Shown: positions 16,522 through 24,704 of the stretch, in pieces | How positions within the stretch are numbered: the first letter of the stretch is position 1 | How the letters are laid out: every line of letters starts with the position of its first letter | NCBI GenBank assembly: GCA_963766345.1 | Contig: CAVXZL010000012.1 | Span: forward strand, 1,178,001 to 1,242,000 | Length of the DNA: 64,000 bases | Reading direction: 5' to 3' | Origin: DASVFB01 sp963766345 | GTDB taxonomy: Bacteria > Actinomycetota > Thermoleophilia > Gaiellales > Gaiellaceae | Program-made: the position numbers and the translations under genes | The notes under the pieces: generated by a model | Databases searched by the model: none | What the model was told of the DNA's origin: nothing | What the model saw: only the letters and a program-made list of their open reading frames with translations

Positions 16522-17379
16522 ATGGGCGGCAACGCGTACGCGAAGGACGTTCTGGTTACGACCGAGTGGCTTGCGGAGCACCTCGACGACCCGAACATCA
16601 TCGTCGCAGAGGTCGATGAGAACCCGGCGCTCTACGACGAGGGGCACGTGCGCGGCGCGGTGCGCCTGCACTGGCGCGACGACTTGCAGGATCCGGTCGA
16701 GCGCGACCTGATCCCTCGCGACGCGTTCGAGAAGCTAATGGGCAGCCTCGGGATCGCGAACGACACGACCGTCGTCCTCTACGGCGACCGCAACAACTGG
16801 TTCGCGGCGTATGCGTACTGGTACCTCAAGATCTACGGGCACGCGGACGTGCGCATCCTCGACGGCGGACGGCAGAAGTGGGTCGACGAGAACCGCGAGC
16901 TGACGAACGACGAGCCGTCGCGCGACGCAGTGTCCTACGAAGCCGGTGAGCGCGACGCCTCGATCAGGACGTTCCGCGACGACGTCCTGTCGGCTCTCGG
17001 CGACGACTCGTACCCGCTCGTCGACGTGCGAAGCCCGCAGGAGTTCTCGGGCGATCTGATCGCGCCTCCCGGCTACGAGCAGGAGAGCGCGCAACGCGCC
17101 GGCCATATCCCCGGTGCGAAGTCGATCCCGTGGGCGTCCGCCGTCCGTGACGACGGAACGTTCAAGAGCGCGGACGAGCTGAAGCAGCTGTACGGGGACA
17201 AGGACGTGACGCCCGACAAGCACGTGATCGCGTACTGCCGCATCGGCGAGCGGAGCGCGCACACGTGGTTCGTGCTGCGCGAGCTGCTCGGTTACGAGGA
17301 CGTGCGCAACTACGACGGTTCGTGGACGGAGTGGGGCAACCTCGTCGACGTTCCGATCGAGAAGGGAAGTCCCGCCTAG
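16522..17379 (+). CDS. Thiosulfate/mercaptopyruvate sulfurtransferase (tandem rhodanese)
   Basis: 285 residues, two rhodanese domains. The N-terminal one is inactive (no Cys; VVLYGDRNNWFAAYAYW). The C-terminal one has the active loop CRIGERS (Cys239), preceded by PLVDVRSPQEF and HIPGAKSIPW. The C-x-x-G-x-R-[S/T] loop favours thiosulfate as donor (CysA2-like). It transfers sulfane sulfur to cyanide, thiols or biosynthetic partners. ATG 16522 has GGAGGGAGGAG directly upstream. A hairpin follows at 17431. Confidence 0.92.
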   Translation: MGGNAYAKDVLVTTEWLAEHLDDPNIIVAEVDENPALYDEGHVRGAVRLHWRDDLQDPVERDLIPRDAFEKLMGSLGIANDTTVVLYGDRNNWFAAYAYWYLKIYGHADVRILDGGRQKWVDENRELTNDEPSRDAVSYEAGERDASIRTFRDDVLSALGDDSYPLVDVRSPQEFSGDLIAPPGYEQESAQRAGHIPGAKSIPWASAVRDDGTFKSADELKQLYGDKDVTPDKHVIAYCRIGERSAHTWFVLRELLGYEDVRNYDGSWTEWGNLVDVPIEKGSPA

Positions 17380-17430
17380 AGTCGAACCGCACAATGAGGC
17401 CGCAGGAACGGGCTTCCCTCTCCCCTGATC

Positions 17431-17461
17431 GACAACGGCGGCGCCAAGTGCCGCCGTTGTC
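17431..17461. terminator. 12-bp hairpin terminator
   Basis: GACAACGGCGGC (17431-17442) pairs with GCCGCCGTTGTC (17450-17461) around a 7-nt loop, followed by GTTCTG. It lies between the rhodanese gene and the selD promoter. Confidence 0.65.
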
Positions 17462-17556
17462 GTTCTGTGCGAGGGAATCGCTCCGGTGGAGCGACCGTTC
17501 TAGACGTGACGGCTCCCGGCCCCTAGAGTTTCGTGCCACTCAGCGAGGAGGACTCT

Positions 17557-18594
17557 TTGAGCACCGACATCGGAAGAGTGAGGCTCACAGATCTGGCCGC
17601 TTGCGGCGGCTGCGCGGCGAAGTACTCGGCAGCGCGACTCGAGGAACTGCTCAAGGGTTTCGTTCCCGTCGACTCCGAGAACTTGCTCGTCGGGCTCGCT
17701 CCGGCCGACGACGCGGCGGTCTACCGCATCGACGACGAACGCGCGATCATCTTCACGCTCGACTTCTTCCCCCCGGTCGTCGACGACCCGGGTGACTACG
17801 GCGCGATCGCCGCGACGAACGCGTTGAACGACGTGTTCGCGATGGGAGGGACACCGCTGCTCGCGCTGTCGATCGCCGCGTTTCCCGAGGAGTTGCCGAT
17901 CGAGATGCTCGCGGAGATCTTCTCCGCAGCGGACGCGCAGGTGCGCGAGGCCGGCGGCTTGCTCGCGGGAGGACACACGATTCGCGACGCCGAGCCGAAG
18001 TACGGGCTCGCCGTCGTCGGCACCGTTCATCCCGATCACGTCTGGCCGAAGAGCGGCGCGCGGCCCGGCGACGCGCTCTTCCTCACAAAGCCGCTCGGAA
18101 CCGGCCTGATCATGTCCGGCGTCAAGCGCGGCATCGCCGGCACGCAGCCGCTCGAGCGCGCCATCCGCTGGATGCGCACGCTGAACAAGAAAGCTGCGGA
18201 CGTGCTCCGGCCGTTCTCGCCGCACGCGGTCACCGACGTGACCGGCTTCGGGCTGTTCGGCCACGCGCACGAGGTCGCCGATCGCAGCGGCGTCCGCGTC
18301 GTGCTCGAGTCGGAGCGGTTGCCCGCGATCGACGGAGCGCTCGACCTCGCGCGCAAGGGCGTGCGGACGAGCGGCGACCCGCGGAACCGCGACTTCGCGG
18401 CGCACCACGTCTCGGCCGCGGGGATCGCGGAGCCGTATGACGCGCTCGGCTACGACCCGCAGACCGCCGGCGGCCTGCTCGTGTCGCTGCCGAAGGACAA
18501 GACGGCCTCGCTCGAGGCGGCGTTCGAGGCGCAGCATCTGTTCCTGCGCCGGGTCGGCTACGTGGAGGAGGGCGCCGGAGTCCTCGTCAAATGA
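17557..18594 (+). CDS. selD: Selenide, water dikinase (selenophosphate synthase)
   Basis: 345 residues. Motifs: catalytic Cys region LAACGGCAAK (Cys16/Cys19), ATP/Mg site LAPADDAAVY, NDVFAMGGTPL, GGHTIRDAEPKYG and DVTGFGLFGHAHE. It makes selenophosphate from selenide and ATP for selenocysteine or selenouridine synthesis. A GTG at 17533 is in frame, but GAGGAGG sits 6 nt before TTG 17557 and TAGAGT (17524-17529) is only 3 nt from 17533, so the shorter form is likelier. No other selenium gene is in the window. It overlaps the next gene by 4 bp. Confidence 0.92.
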   Translation: MSTDIGRVRLTDLAACGGCAAKYSAARLEELLKGFVPVDSENLLVGLAPADDAAVYRIDDERAIIFTLDFFPPVVDDPGDYGAIAATNALNDVFAMGGTPLLALSIAAFPEELPIEMLAEIFSAADAQVREAGGLLAGGHTIRDAEPKYGLAVVGTVHPDHVWPKSGARPGDALFLTKPLGTGLIMSGVKRGIAGTQPLERAIRWMRTLNKKAADVLRPFSPHAVTDVTGFGLFGHAHEVADRSGVRVVLESERLPAIDGALDLARKGVRTSGDPRNRDFAAHHVSAAGIAEPYDALGYDPQTAGGLLVSLPKDKTASLEAAFEAQHLFLRRVGYVEEGAGVLVK

Positions 18595-19118
18595 GGCGAG
18601 GGATGATCCACGGGCGGTTCCAGCCGTTCCACAACGGTCACCTGGAGTACCTGCACGGAGCTGCATCACGTTCCGACGAGCTCTGGGTCGGCATCACGAA
18701 TCCCGACCCGTCTCACGTGAAGCCGGAGCCGTCGGATCCGCTGCGGCACCTTCCCGAGTCGAACCCGTACACGTATGCGGAGCGGCTGCTGATGGTGAGC
18801 GCGGTCGCGGAGACCCTGGACTTCGATGTGCGCGTGATCCCGTTCCCTGTGAACCAGCCCGAGCTGTGGCACGCGTACGTGCCGGCGGGCGTGACGCAGT
18901 ACATCCGTCAGTTCTCCGACTGGGGCTCGACGAAGATCGAGCGCTTTCGCAGCGCCGGCTACGACGTCGTGATCCTCGACAAAGGCGCCGAGAAGGAGCT
19001 CTCCGGCGCGGACGTTCGAAGGGCGATGCGTGAGAACGGTGACTGGCAGTCGCTCGTCCCTGCCGGTGTCGCGCGCGTGATCGAGGGGCTCGAACGCGCA
19101 CCGGCTCTGAGCTCTTAA
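18591..19118 (+). CDS. Nicotinamide-nucleotide adenylyltransferase-like protein
   Basis: 175 residues. GRFQPFHNGHLEYL has the HxGH motif of nucleotidyltransferases, and ITNPDP, NPYTYAERLLMV and DVVILDKGAEKELSGADVRRAM (ISGTxxR-like) match the archaeal-type NMN adenylyltransferase (NadM) group, which forms NAD+ from NMN and ATP. A related nucleotidyl- or cytidylyltransferase role cannot be excluded. ATG overlaps the selD stop (ATGA), implying translational coupling with selD. Confidence 0.75.
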   Translation: MRRGMIHGRFQPFHNGHLEYLHGAASRSDELWVGITNPDPSHVKPEPSDPLRHLPESNPYTYAERLLMVSAVAETLDFDVRVIPFPVNQPELWHAYVPAGVTQYIRQFSDWGSTKIERFRSAGYDVVILDKGAEKELSGADVRRAMRENGDWQSLVPAGVARVIEGLERAPALSS

Positions 19119-19153
19119 CGGAATCCCAACGCGCTCGCTCTACCCTTGACGTC

Positions 19154-20068
19154 GTGAGGCGCGGCTTGCTTTCCTTCGCGGTCCTCGCTGCCTGCCTTGC
19201 GGCCAGTGCGGCCGGGGCGGCATCCACGGTCGCGATCCCCGCGCGCGGGACGGTGACGGCACTTGCAGCCGACGGCACCGACGTCTCCTTCGCCACGATG
19301 CCGAGCACAACCGATTGCGACCGGGTCTTCGTGTGGCAGACGACGGTGCGCAAGCCGCTCCAGCTCGGCAAGAAGCAACGCTGCAAGACGAAGACGCTCG
19401 GCATCACGGCGCTCGGCGTCACGAAGGGACGCGCGCTGTGGGTCACGGGAACCGGTAGCTCCCTGGCGCTGCTGCGACTCTGGACTGCGACGACGACGCG
19501 AACGACGCCGAAAGCGCTGGGAACGGCGACGCGTGACGTCCAGGCGAACGAGCCCTTGCCGATCGTCGTCGGAACCGCCGGCGACGGTCTGCTGCCGTAC
19601 GCGATGGGATCGACGGTCACCGTCCTCCGCTCGAACGGCAGCACCTTCACCTGGGAAGCGCCGGCACGCGTCGTCGCCCTTGCCGCGCGCGGCGGCAGGG
19701 TCGCGGTCGCCACGGAGGGATCGCGCGTGACCGTCCTCGACGGGCGCGGCAACGTCGTCAGCGTCGATCTCTTCTCGAGCGACGTCTCGGCAGTCGCGAT
19801 GACCGCGAAGGGCATGCTCGTCCAGCGCGGCTCGACGCTCGAGCTTCGCCGCGAGCCCGGCGCACACGAGTACACGATGACCGCCACCGGGCAACTGGAC
19901 GACGCCGACTCCAAGTACGCCGCGTGGTCGGACGGCAAGCTCGTGCACGTGATCCGGCTGCCGGACGGCGCCTCGGTCGGGACGTATCCCGGCACGTCGG
20001 CCGCGCTCGCCGGGTCGACGCTCTACGTCGCGAACGGCAAGACGGTTACAAGCCGAACCATTCGCTAG
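19154..20068 (+). CDS. Secreted protein of beta-propeller type, function unknown
   Basis: 304 residues with an N-terminal signal peptide (MRRGLLSFAVLAACLAASAAGA). The rest consists of repeated short beta-strand units (VTALAADGTDVSF, RVVALAARGGRVAVATEG, SSDVSAVAMTAKGMLV), compatible with a beta-propeller, and two cysteines (DCDRVFVW, QRCKTKTLG). No catalytic motif. GTG 19154 with TACCCT at 7 nt and no Shine-Dalgarno. Confidence 0.65.
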   Translation: MRRGLLSFAVLAACLAASAAGAASTVAIPARGTVTALAADGTDVSFATMPSTTDCDRVFVWQTTVRKPLQLGKKQRCKTKTLGITALGVTKGRALWVTGTGSSLALLRLWTATTTRTTPKALGTATRDVQANEPLPIVVGTAGDGLLPYAMGSTVTVLRSNGSTFTWEAPARVVALAARGGRVAVATEGSRVTVLDGRGNVVSVDLFSSDVSAVAMTAKGMLVQRGSTLELRREPGAHEYTMTATGQLDDADSKYAAWSDGKLVHVIRLPDGASVGTYPGTSAALAGSTLYVANGKTVTSRTIR

Positions 20069-20081
20069 GTTCGCGCGACAC

Positions 20082-21368
20082 ATGTATCCGATCGTCGTCG
20101 TTCTCCTCGACGGCCTCGCCGACCGCGCGCACGACATCCTCAAGGGGCGCACGGCCAACGAGGCCGCCCGCACGCCCAACCTCGACCGCTTCGCCGCCGC
20201 CGGCTCCTGCGGCTTGCTCTACGCCGTCGGTCCCGGGCGCGCGCCCTCGAGCGAGGTCGCGCACTGGGCGATGCTCGGCTACCGGCCGGACGAGTTTCCC
20301 GGGCGCGCCGTCTTCGAGGCGCTCGGCCGCGATCAGGCGGTGTCGGCCGAGCACGTGTTCGCCTACGCGGCGCTGCGGCCGGCCGAGCGGCGTGACGACG
20401 GCTGGTGGCTGACGGGCCGGCCCGACCCGAAGCGCGACGCCGCCGACGCGAAGGCGCTCGTCGACGCGTGCGACGGCCTCGAGGTCGATCGGCTCCTGTT
20501 CACGCTGAAGCACGTCTGGCGTGGCGAGGCGGTGCTGCGCATCGAGGGCGAGGCCGACGAGCGCATCACCGACACCGACGCGTTCTTTCGCGACCGGCAT
20601 CCGGTGCTCAGACCGCGCCCGCTCGTGCCCGAGGCGGAGCGAACCGCGCGCGCCGCCGAGGAGTGGACGCGCTGGACGATGGAGCTGCTCGCCGAGCACG
20701 AGATCACGAAGCGCCGCGCAGAGGACGGCCTGCCCCTCTTCAACCTCCTGACGCTGAAGTGGTGGGGACGGCCGCGGCGCGTGCCGACCTTCGAGGAGCG
20801 GCACGGCCTCCGCGGCACGTTCATCGGCGAGTCGGCGTTCCTGCGCGGGCTCGCGAAGACCGTCGGCCTCGACACGCTCGAGGCCGCGGAGTCGGACAAC
20901 GCCGAGGCCGATCTCGCGCGACGGCTCGACATCGTCGACGAGCGTCTCGCCGCCGGCGACACGTTCGTGTTCGTCCATCAGAAGGCGACGGACGCGGCCG
21001 GACACACGAAGGACCCGCTCGTGAAGCGTGCCGTGATCGAGTCGCTCGACGTCGCTCTGCGCAGTCGCCTGCCTGTCGATCGCGCGATCGTGTGCATCAC
21101 GGGCGACCACGCGACGCCCGCATCTCCCGACGTCATCCACTCCGGCGACCCGGTGCCCTTCCTCGTCGCGGGGCCCGGCGTGCGCGCCGACAACGTGCGC
21201 CGGTTCGGCGAGATCGACTGCGCCGCGGGGATCTTCGGACGCCTGCGCGGGCCGGACATGATGCCCGTGCTGCTGAACGCAGCCGACCGGCCGCTCTTCC
21301 TCGGCTCGCGCCCGACGCCGTTCGACGGCGCCGACGGCTATCCGTCGCTCATCGAGCCGCTCACCTGA
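20082..21368 (+). CDS. apgM: 2,3-bisphosphoglycerate-independent phosphoglycerate mutase, archaeal type
   Basis: 428 residues of the alkaline-phosphatase superfamily: LLDGLADRAHD at the start, TPNLDRFAAAGSCG, the phospho-acceptor Ser region APSSEVAHWAMLGY, VFVHQKATDAAGHTKDP and CITGDHATP near the end, the metal ligands expected for ApgM. The glycolytic reaction is 3-phosphoglycerate to 2-phosphoglycerate; some relatives act on other phosphomonoesters. ATG 20082; TAGGTT 10 nt upstream suggests a very short leader. Confidence 0.82.
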   Translation: MYPIVVVLLDGLADRAHDILKGRTANEAARTPNLDRFAAAGSCGLLYAVGPGRAPSSEVAHWAMLGYRPDEFPGRAVFEALGRDQAVSAEHVFAYAALRPAERRDDGWWLTGRPDPKRDAADAKALVDACDGLEVDRLLFTLKHVWRGEAVLRIEGEADERITDTDAFFRDRHPVLRPRPLVPEAERTARAAEEWTRWTMELLAEHEITKRRAEDGLPLFNLLTLKWWGRPRRVPTFEERHGLRGTFIGESAFLRGLAKTVGLDTLEAAESDNAEADLARRLDIVDERLAAGDTFVFVHQKATDAAGHTKDPLVKRAVIESLDVALRSRLPVDRAIVCITGDHATPASPDVIHSGDPVPFLVAGPGVRADNVRRFGEIDCAAGIFGRLRGPDMMPVLLNAADRPLFLGSRPTPFDGADGYPSLIEPLT

Positions 21369-21387
21369 CGCTGTTACGCTCCTCGTC

Positions 21388-21774
21388 GTGGAAGACGATG
21401 TGGTCGTTGTGACGCGGGTCGCCGATGCGACCGAGGCCGAGATCGCCTGTGGTCTCCTGCGCTCGGCGGGGATCGAGTGCGGGCATCGCGAGACCGACGC
21501 GATCGATTCGACGCTCGAGGACTTCACTCCGTCGGGGCCGCACGAGATCGTCGTCCATCCGCGCGACCTCGAGGACGCGCGGGCGCTGCTTCAACCCGAC
21601 CCCGCCGCAGAAGCAGAAGCCGAAGCAGAAGCCAGAAGCCTGAGCTTCGACGAGGCTAGGCTGGGCCCGTGCAGGTCGAGTCGACGACCCTGCTCGCGCG
21701 CGCCCGGGGCCTCGAGCTCTCGCCGGACACCTTCCGGCGGCTCGCGCTCGCGTCGGCGTTCTGGCTCTGGCTGA
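21388..21774 (+). CDS. DUF2007-like small protein with overlapping tail
   Basis: The first ~70 residues (VTRVADATEAEIACGLLRSAGIECGH ... EIVVHPRDLEDARALLQ) match the DUF2007 (putative signal-transducing) domain. An (EA)n run coded by GAAGCN repeats follows, and the frame continues 106 bp into ctaA as a basic Ser/Arg-rich tail. The tail is probably not selected; a lost stop or frameshift near 21600-21650 is possible. GTG 21388 with TACGCT at 7 nt. Confidence 0.65.
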   Translation: MEDDVVVVTRVADATEAEIACGLLRSAGIECGHRETDAIDSTLEDFTPSGPHEIVVHPRDLEDARALLQPDPAAEAEAEAEARSLSFDEARLGPCRSSRRPCSRAPGASSSRRTPSGGSRSRRRSGSG

Positions 21775-22622
21775 TCGTCATCTCGGGCGCGACGGTACGC
21801 CTGACGAACTCCGGCCTCGGCTGCGAGCACTGGCCCGGTTGCACCGCGGGCAATCCGCTGCCGAGCAAGAGCTACCACTCGTTCATCGAGTTCGGCAACC
21901 GGCTCGTCAGCGCTCTCACGATTCTCGCCACGCTCGTCGCCTGGTTCGGTGCCCGCTTCACGCCGGGACTGCCGCGGTGGGTGCGAAGGCTCGCGCTTGC
22001 GACGTTCCTCGGCACGCTCGCGCAGGCGCCGCTCGGCGCCCTCACCGTCTACGCGGGGCTGAACCCGTGGCTCGTGATGTCGCACTTCCTGCTGGCACTG
22101 GTGGTGCTCGCGGCCGGCGTCGTCGTGGCCGTCGAGGCGTTCTCCTTCGAGCGCGGCCACGCGGAGGAACGGCTCCCGCAGACGCTGCGCCGCGGAGCCT
22201 TCGTCGGCGCGGCCGCGTTGCTGGCGCTCATCCTCAGCGGCATGGTCTCGACCGCCGCGGGCCCGCACCCGGGCAGCGCCGACGTCGACCGGCTGTGGCG
22301 CCTGCACGCTGCGGTGTACGTGCATGTCCGCGCGACCGCGATCTTCGGCGTCCTCTTCCTCTCCTTCCTCGTCTACACCGTCAGGAACCGGGAGCGGTGG
22401 CCGCTCTACGCCGAGGGCGCGGCGGCGTTCCTCTTCGTTTTCCTGCTGCAAATGGCGGTCGGGGAGCTCCAGTACCGGACGCACCTTCCCTGGTGGCTCG
22501 TGCTGATCCACGTCGGGCTCGCCGCATCGGTCTGGGCGTGCGCGGTCGGGCTCCTGGCCGCGGTCGAGCGGCCACCAAAGCCGTTCGCACCGCGTGCAGA
22601 GCCGCCTACACTGCCTCGATGA
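21669..22622 (+). CDS. ctaA: Heme A synthase
   Basis: 317 residues, eight membrane segments. Typical signs: TVRLTNSGLGCEHWPGC (the Cys pair on the outer loop), FGNRLVSALTI and HFLLALVVL heme-ligand His regions, RLHAAVYVHV, and HVGLAASVW near the end. It oxidises the C8 methyl of heme O to make heme A for aa3-type cytochrome oxidase, so the host respires oxygen. GTG 21669 has TAGGCT at 6 nt. Its stop overlaps the PAC2 gene start (ATGA). Confidence 0.9.
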   Translation: MQVESTTLLARARGLELSPDTFRRLALASAFWLWLIVISGATVRLTNSGLGCEHWPGCTAGNPLPSKSYHSFIEFGNRLVSALTILATLVAWFGARFTPGLPRWVRRLALATFLGTLAQAPLGALTVYAGLNPWLVMSHFLLALVVLAAGVVVAVEAFSFERGHAEERLPQTLRRGAFVGAAALLALILSGMVSTAAGPHPGSADVDRLWRLHAAVYVHVRATAIFGVLFLSFLVYTVRNRERWPLYAEGAAAFLFVFLLQMAVGELQYRTHLPWWLVLIHVGLAASVWACAVGLLAAVERPPKPFAPRAEPPTLPR

Positions 22623-23524
22623 CCGACGACCTGAGGCTGACCGGAGAACTGCCTGCGCTGCGACGCCCGATCCTCGTCTGCGCGTTCCGCGGCTGGAACG
22701 ACGGCGGTCAGGGCGCGTCGCTCGCCGCCGGGTTCCTGAAGAAGATCTGGAACGCGGAGCAGTTCGCCGAGATCGATCCGGAGGAGTTCTTCGACTTCCA
22801 GGTGACGCGGCCTCACGTGTCGCTGGTCGACGGCGCCACCCGGCGCATCCAGTGGCCGGAGACGACGTTCAGCCGGGCCGACGTCCCGGGACTCGGCCGC
22901 GACGCCGTGATCCTCGAGGGGATCGAGCCGAACTTCCACTGGCGCCGCTTCGGCGACATCATCGGCGATCTCGGCGGCGACCTCGGCGTCGAGCTCGTGG
23001 TCACGCTCGGCTCTTTACTGGCCGATGTCCCCCACACGAGGCCGGCGCCGGTCACGGGCAGCGCAAGCGATCAGAAGCTGATCGACGAGCTCGGGCTCGA
23101 GCGGTCGCGCTACGAGGGCCCGACCGGAATCGTGGGCGTGCTCCACGACGCGTTCTTCCGGCGCGGCATCTCCGCCGTCAACCTCTGGGCGGCAGTGCCG
23201 CACTACGTCTCGCTGGCGCCGAGTCCGCGCGCCGCGCTCGCGCTCTGCGAGCGTCTCGGCTCGCTGCTCGGCGCGCCGATCGACACCGCCGAGCTCGAGA
23301 AGGCGTCGGACGAGTACGCCGAGCAGGTGAGCCAGGCGGTCTCCTCCGATGCGGAGACGGCGGCGTACGTCGAGGAGCTCGAGCAGCGGAGCGACGACCT
23401 CGCGGCGACGGACATCTCGGGCGAGACGATCGCCGCGGAGCTGACGCGCTTCCTGAGGGATCGCGAGCGCGGCAACGGCGGTGGGCCGAAGCCTCCGCCG
23501 GATGACCTCCCGCGCGAACAGTAG
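22619..23524 (+). CDS. PAC2 family protein
   Basis: 301 residues. RRPILVCAFRGWNDGGQGAS, ILEGIEPNFHWRRFGD, VVTLGSLLADVPHTRP and VNLWAAVPHYVSLAPSPRA are typical of actinobacterial PAC2 proteins, related to proteasome assembly chaperones. Residues beyond ~225 form a charged helical region (LEKASDEYAEQVSQAVSSD). The role in bacteria is not settled. Co-translated with ctaA through a 4-bp overlap; ATG 22619 also has TACACT 6 nt upstream. Confidence 0.85.
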   Translation: MTDDLRLTGELPALRRPILVCAFRGWNDGGQGASLAAGFLKKIWNAEQFAEIDPEEFFDFQVTRPHVSLVDGATRRIQWPETTFSRADVPGLGRDAVILEGIEPNFHWRRFGDIIGDLGGDLGVELVVTLGSLLADVPHTRPAPVTGSASDQKLIDELGLERSRYEGPTGIVGVLHDAFFRRGISAVNLWAAVPHYVSLAPSPRAALALCERLGSLLGAPIDTAELEKASDEYAEQVSQAVSSDAETAAYVEELEQRSDDLAATDISGETIAAELTRFLRDRERGNGGGPKPPPDDLPREQ

Positions 23525-23533
23525 ATTCAGCGT

Positions 23534-24028
23534 GTGAGAGGTCTGCTCGTCGTGGCGGCGGTCGCCGCCGTGTGCGCCGTTGCCGCGAATGCAGGCGTCC
23601 GCGCGCCCGCCGCCTCGTGCGGCGGGGCGACGCCGCTCCGCGGCGCGCCGATCCTGCAGCTCGGACAGCTGCGCGTGGCCGGCTTCAGCAATGACCGCTG
23701 CGCCGGCATCGTGCTCGGGTGCGGACCGGCGCAGGGCGGCTGGCAGGCGCCGCTGGCGATCGAGGCGTCCCAGAAGCTCAAGACGCCGGTCGTGCTGCGC
23801 GCCTCGTCGCCGTCGGTGACGTTCGTGCTCGTCGGTGCCACGACGCCCGCGCCGAAGGTGAAGCGCTGTCAGCCGTCGTCCGGTGCTCGCGCGTCCGTGA
23901 CGTTGCGCGCTCCGAACCTGTACTTCGTGCTCTTCGTCTTTGCGCCGAAGAACGTGAAGTTCCAGTTGACGGCGACGCGCGCCGGCCGGCCGGCCGGCGC
24001 TGCGGTCATCAGCGCCGTACGTGGTTGA
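23534..24028 (+). CDS. Small secreted protein, function unknown
   Basis: 164 residues with a signal peptide (MRGLLVVAAVAAVCAVAANAG). The mature part is beta-rich with four to five Cys (ASCGGATPL, NDRCAGIVLGCG, VKRCQPSSG). I recognise no family. GTG 23534 has TAGATT at 6 nt. Its stop overlaps the TTG start of the nuclease-like gene (TTGA). Confidence 0.6.
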   Translation: MRGLLVVAAVAAVCAVAANAGVRAPAASCGGATPLRGAPILQLGQLRVAGFSNDRCAGIVLGCGPAQGGWQAPLAIEASQKLKTPVVLRASSPSVTFVLVGATTPAPKVKRCQPSSGARASVTLRAPNLYFVLFVFAPKNVKFQLTATRAGRPAGAAVISAVRG

Positions 24029-24704
24029 GGCTCGTCACCTGGAACATCTGGAACGGCGGTGAGGATCGCGTCGACGCGATCGAGCGCGTGCTCCGGGAGC
24101 AGGCCCCCGACGTCGTCGCGCTGCAGGAGGCGAACGACCGGGACGCGGTCGAGCACCTCGCGGCGTCGCTCGAGATGCAGCTCGTGTACGGCGAGGCGAA
24201 CACCGAGTACGCGGTTGCCTGGCTCTCGCGGCTGCCGATCGCGCACTCGGAGAACCACCGCCTGCCCGTGCTCGAGAAGACGCTGCTGGAGGTGGAGGTC
24301 AGCGGCAGGCGGCTGTTCACCACGCACCTGTCGGCCGGGCGGACGCTCGCGGACGAGCCGCGCCGCATCGCGGAAGCCGAGGCGATCGTCGCGGCCATGG
24401 GCGGAGCGCGAGCGCGAACGTGCTGGTCGGCGACTTCAACGCCGTGCACCCGCGCGACGAGGTCGGTTCGCCGCCTCCCGAAGAGGAGCTCGAGCACGTC
24501 TCCCGCCGTCCGGTCGAGCTCGTGCTCGAAGCCGGCTTCGTCGACTCCTTCCGAGAGCTTCACCCCGTGGATCGAGGCTGGACGTACGTCGCGTGGCAGC
24601 CGTGGGCACGCCTCGACCATGTCTTCGCGCGAAAGCTGCCGCGGTCGTGCGAGGTCGTCGAGAGCGACGCCTCGGACCACTTGGCGCTCGTCGCCGAGCT
24701 CTAA
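24025..24704 (+). pseudogene. Endonuclease/exonuclease/phosphatase family gene with frameshift
   Basis: Starts at TTG 24025 (VTWNIWNGGED, DVVALQEAND, LFTTHLSAGRTLADEPRRIAE) and continues, after a -1 type shift near 24410, as VLVGDFNAVHPRDEV ... WARLDHVFARKL ... SDASDHLALVAEL to 24704. All EEP signature residues (N, E, H, DFN, DH, SDH) are present across the two frames, so the break is recent or a sequencing error. Members cleave phosphodiester or phosphomonoester bonds with Mg2+. The substrate is unknown. Confidence 0.8.

Noticed and set aside
21597..21645. GAAGCN repeat as a phase-variable tract
   Set aside because: Units are six bases, so slippage keeps the frame, and it lies in a probably unselected tail.
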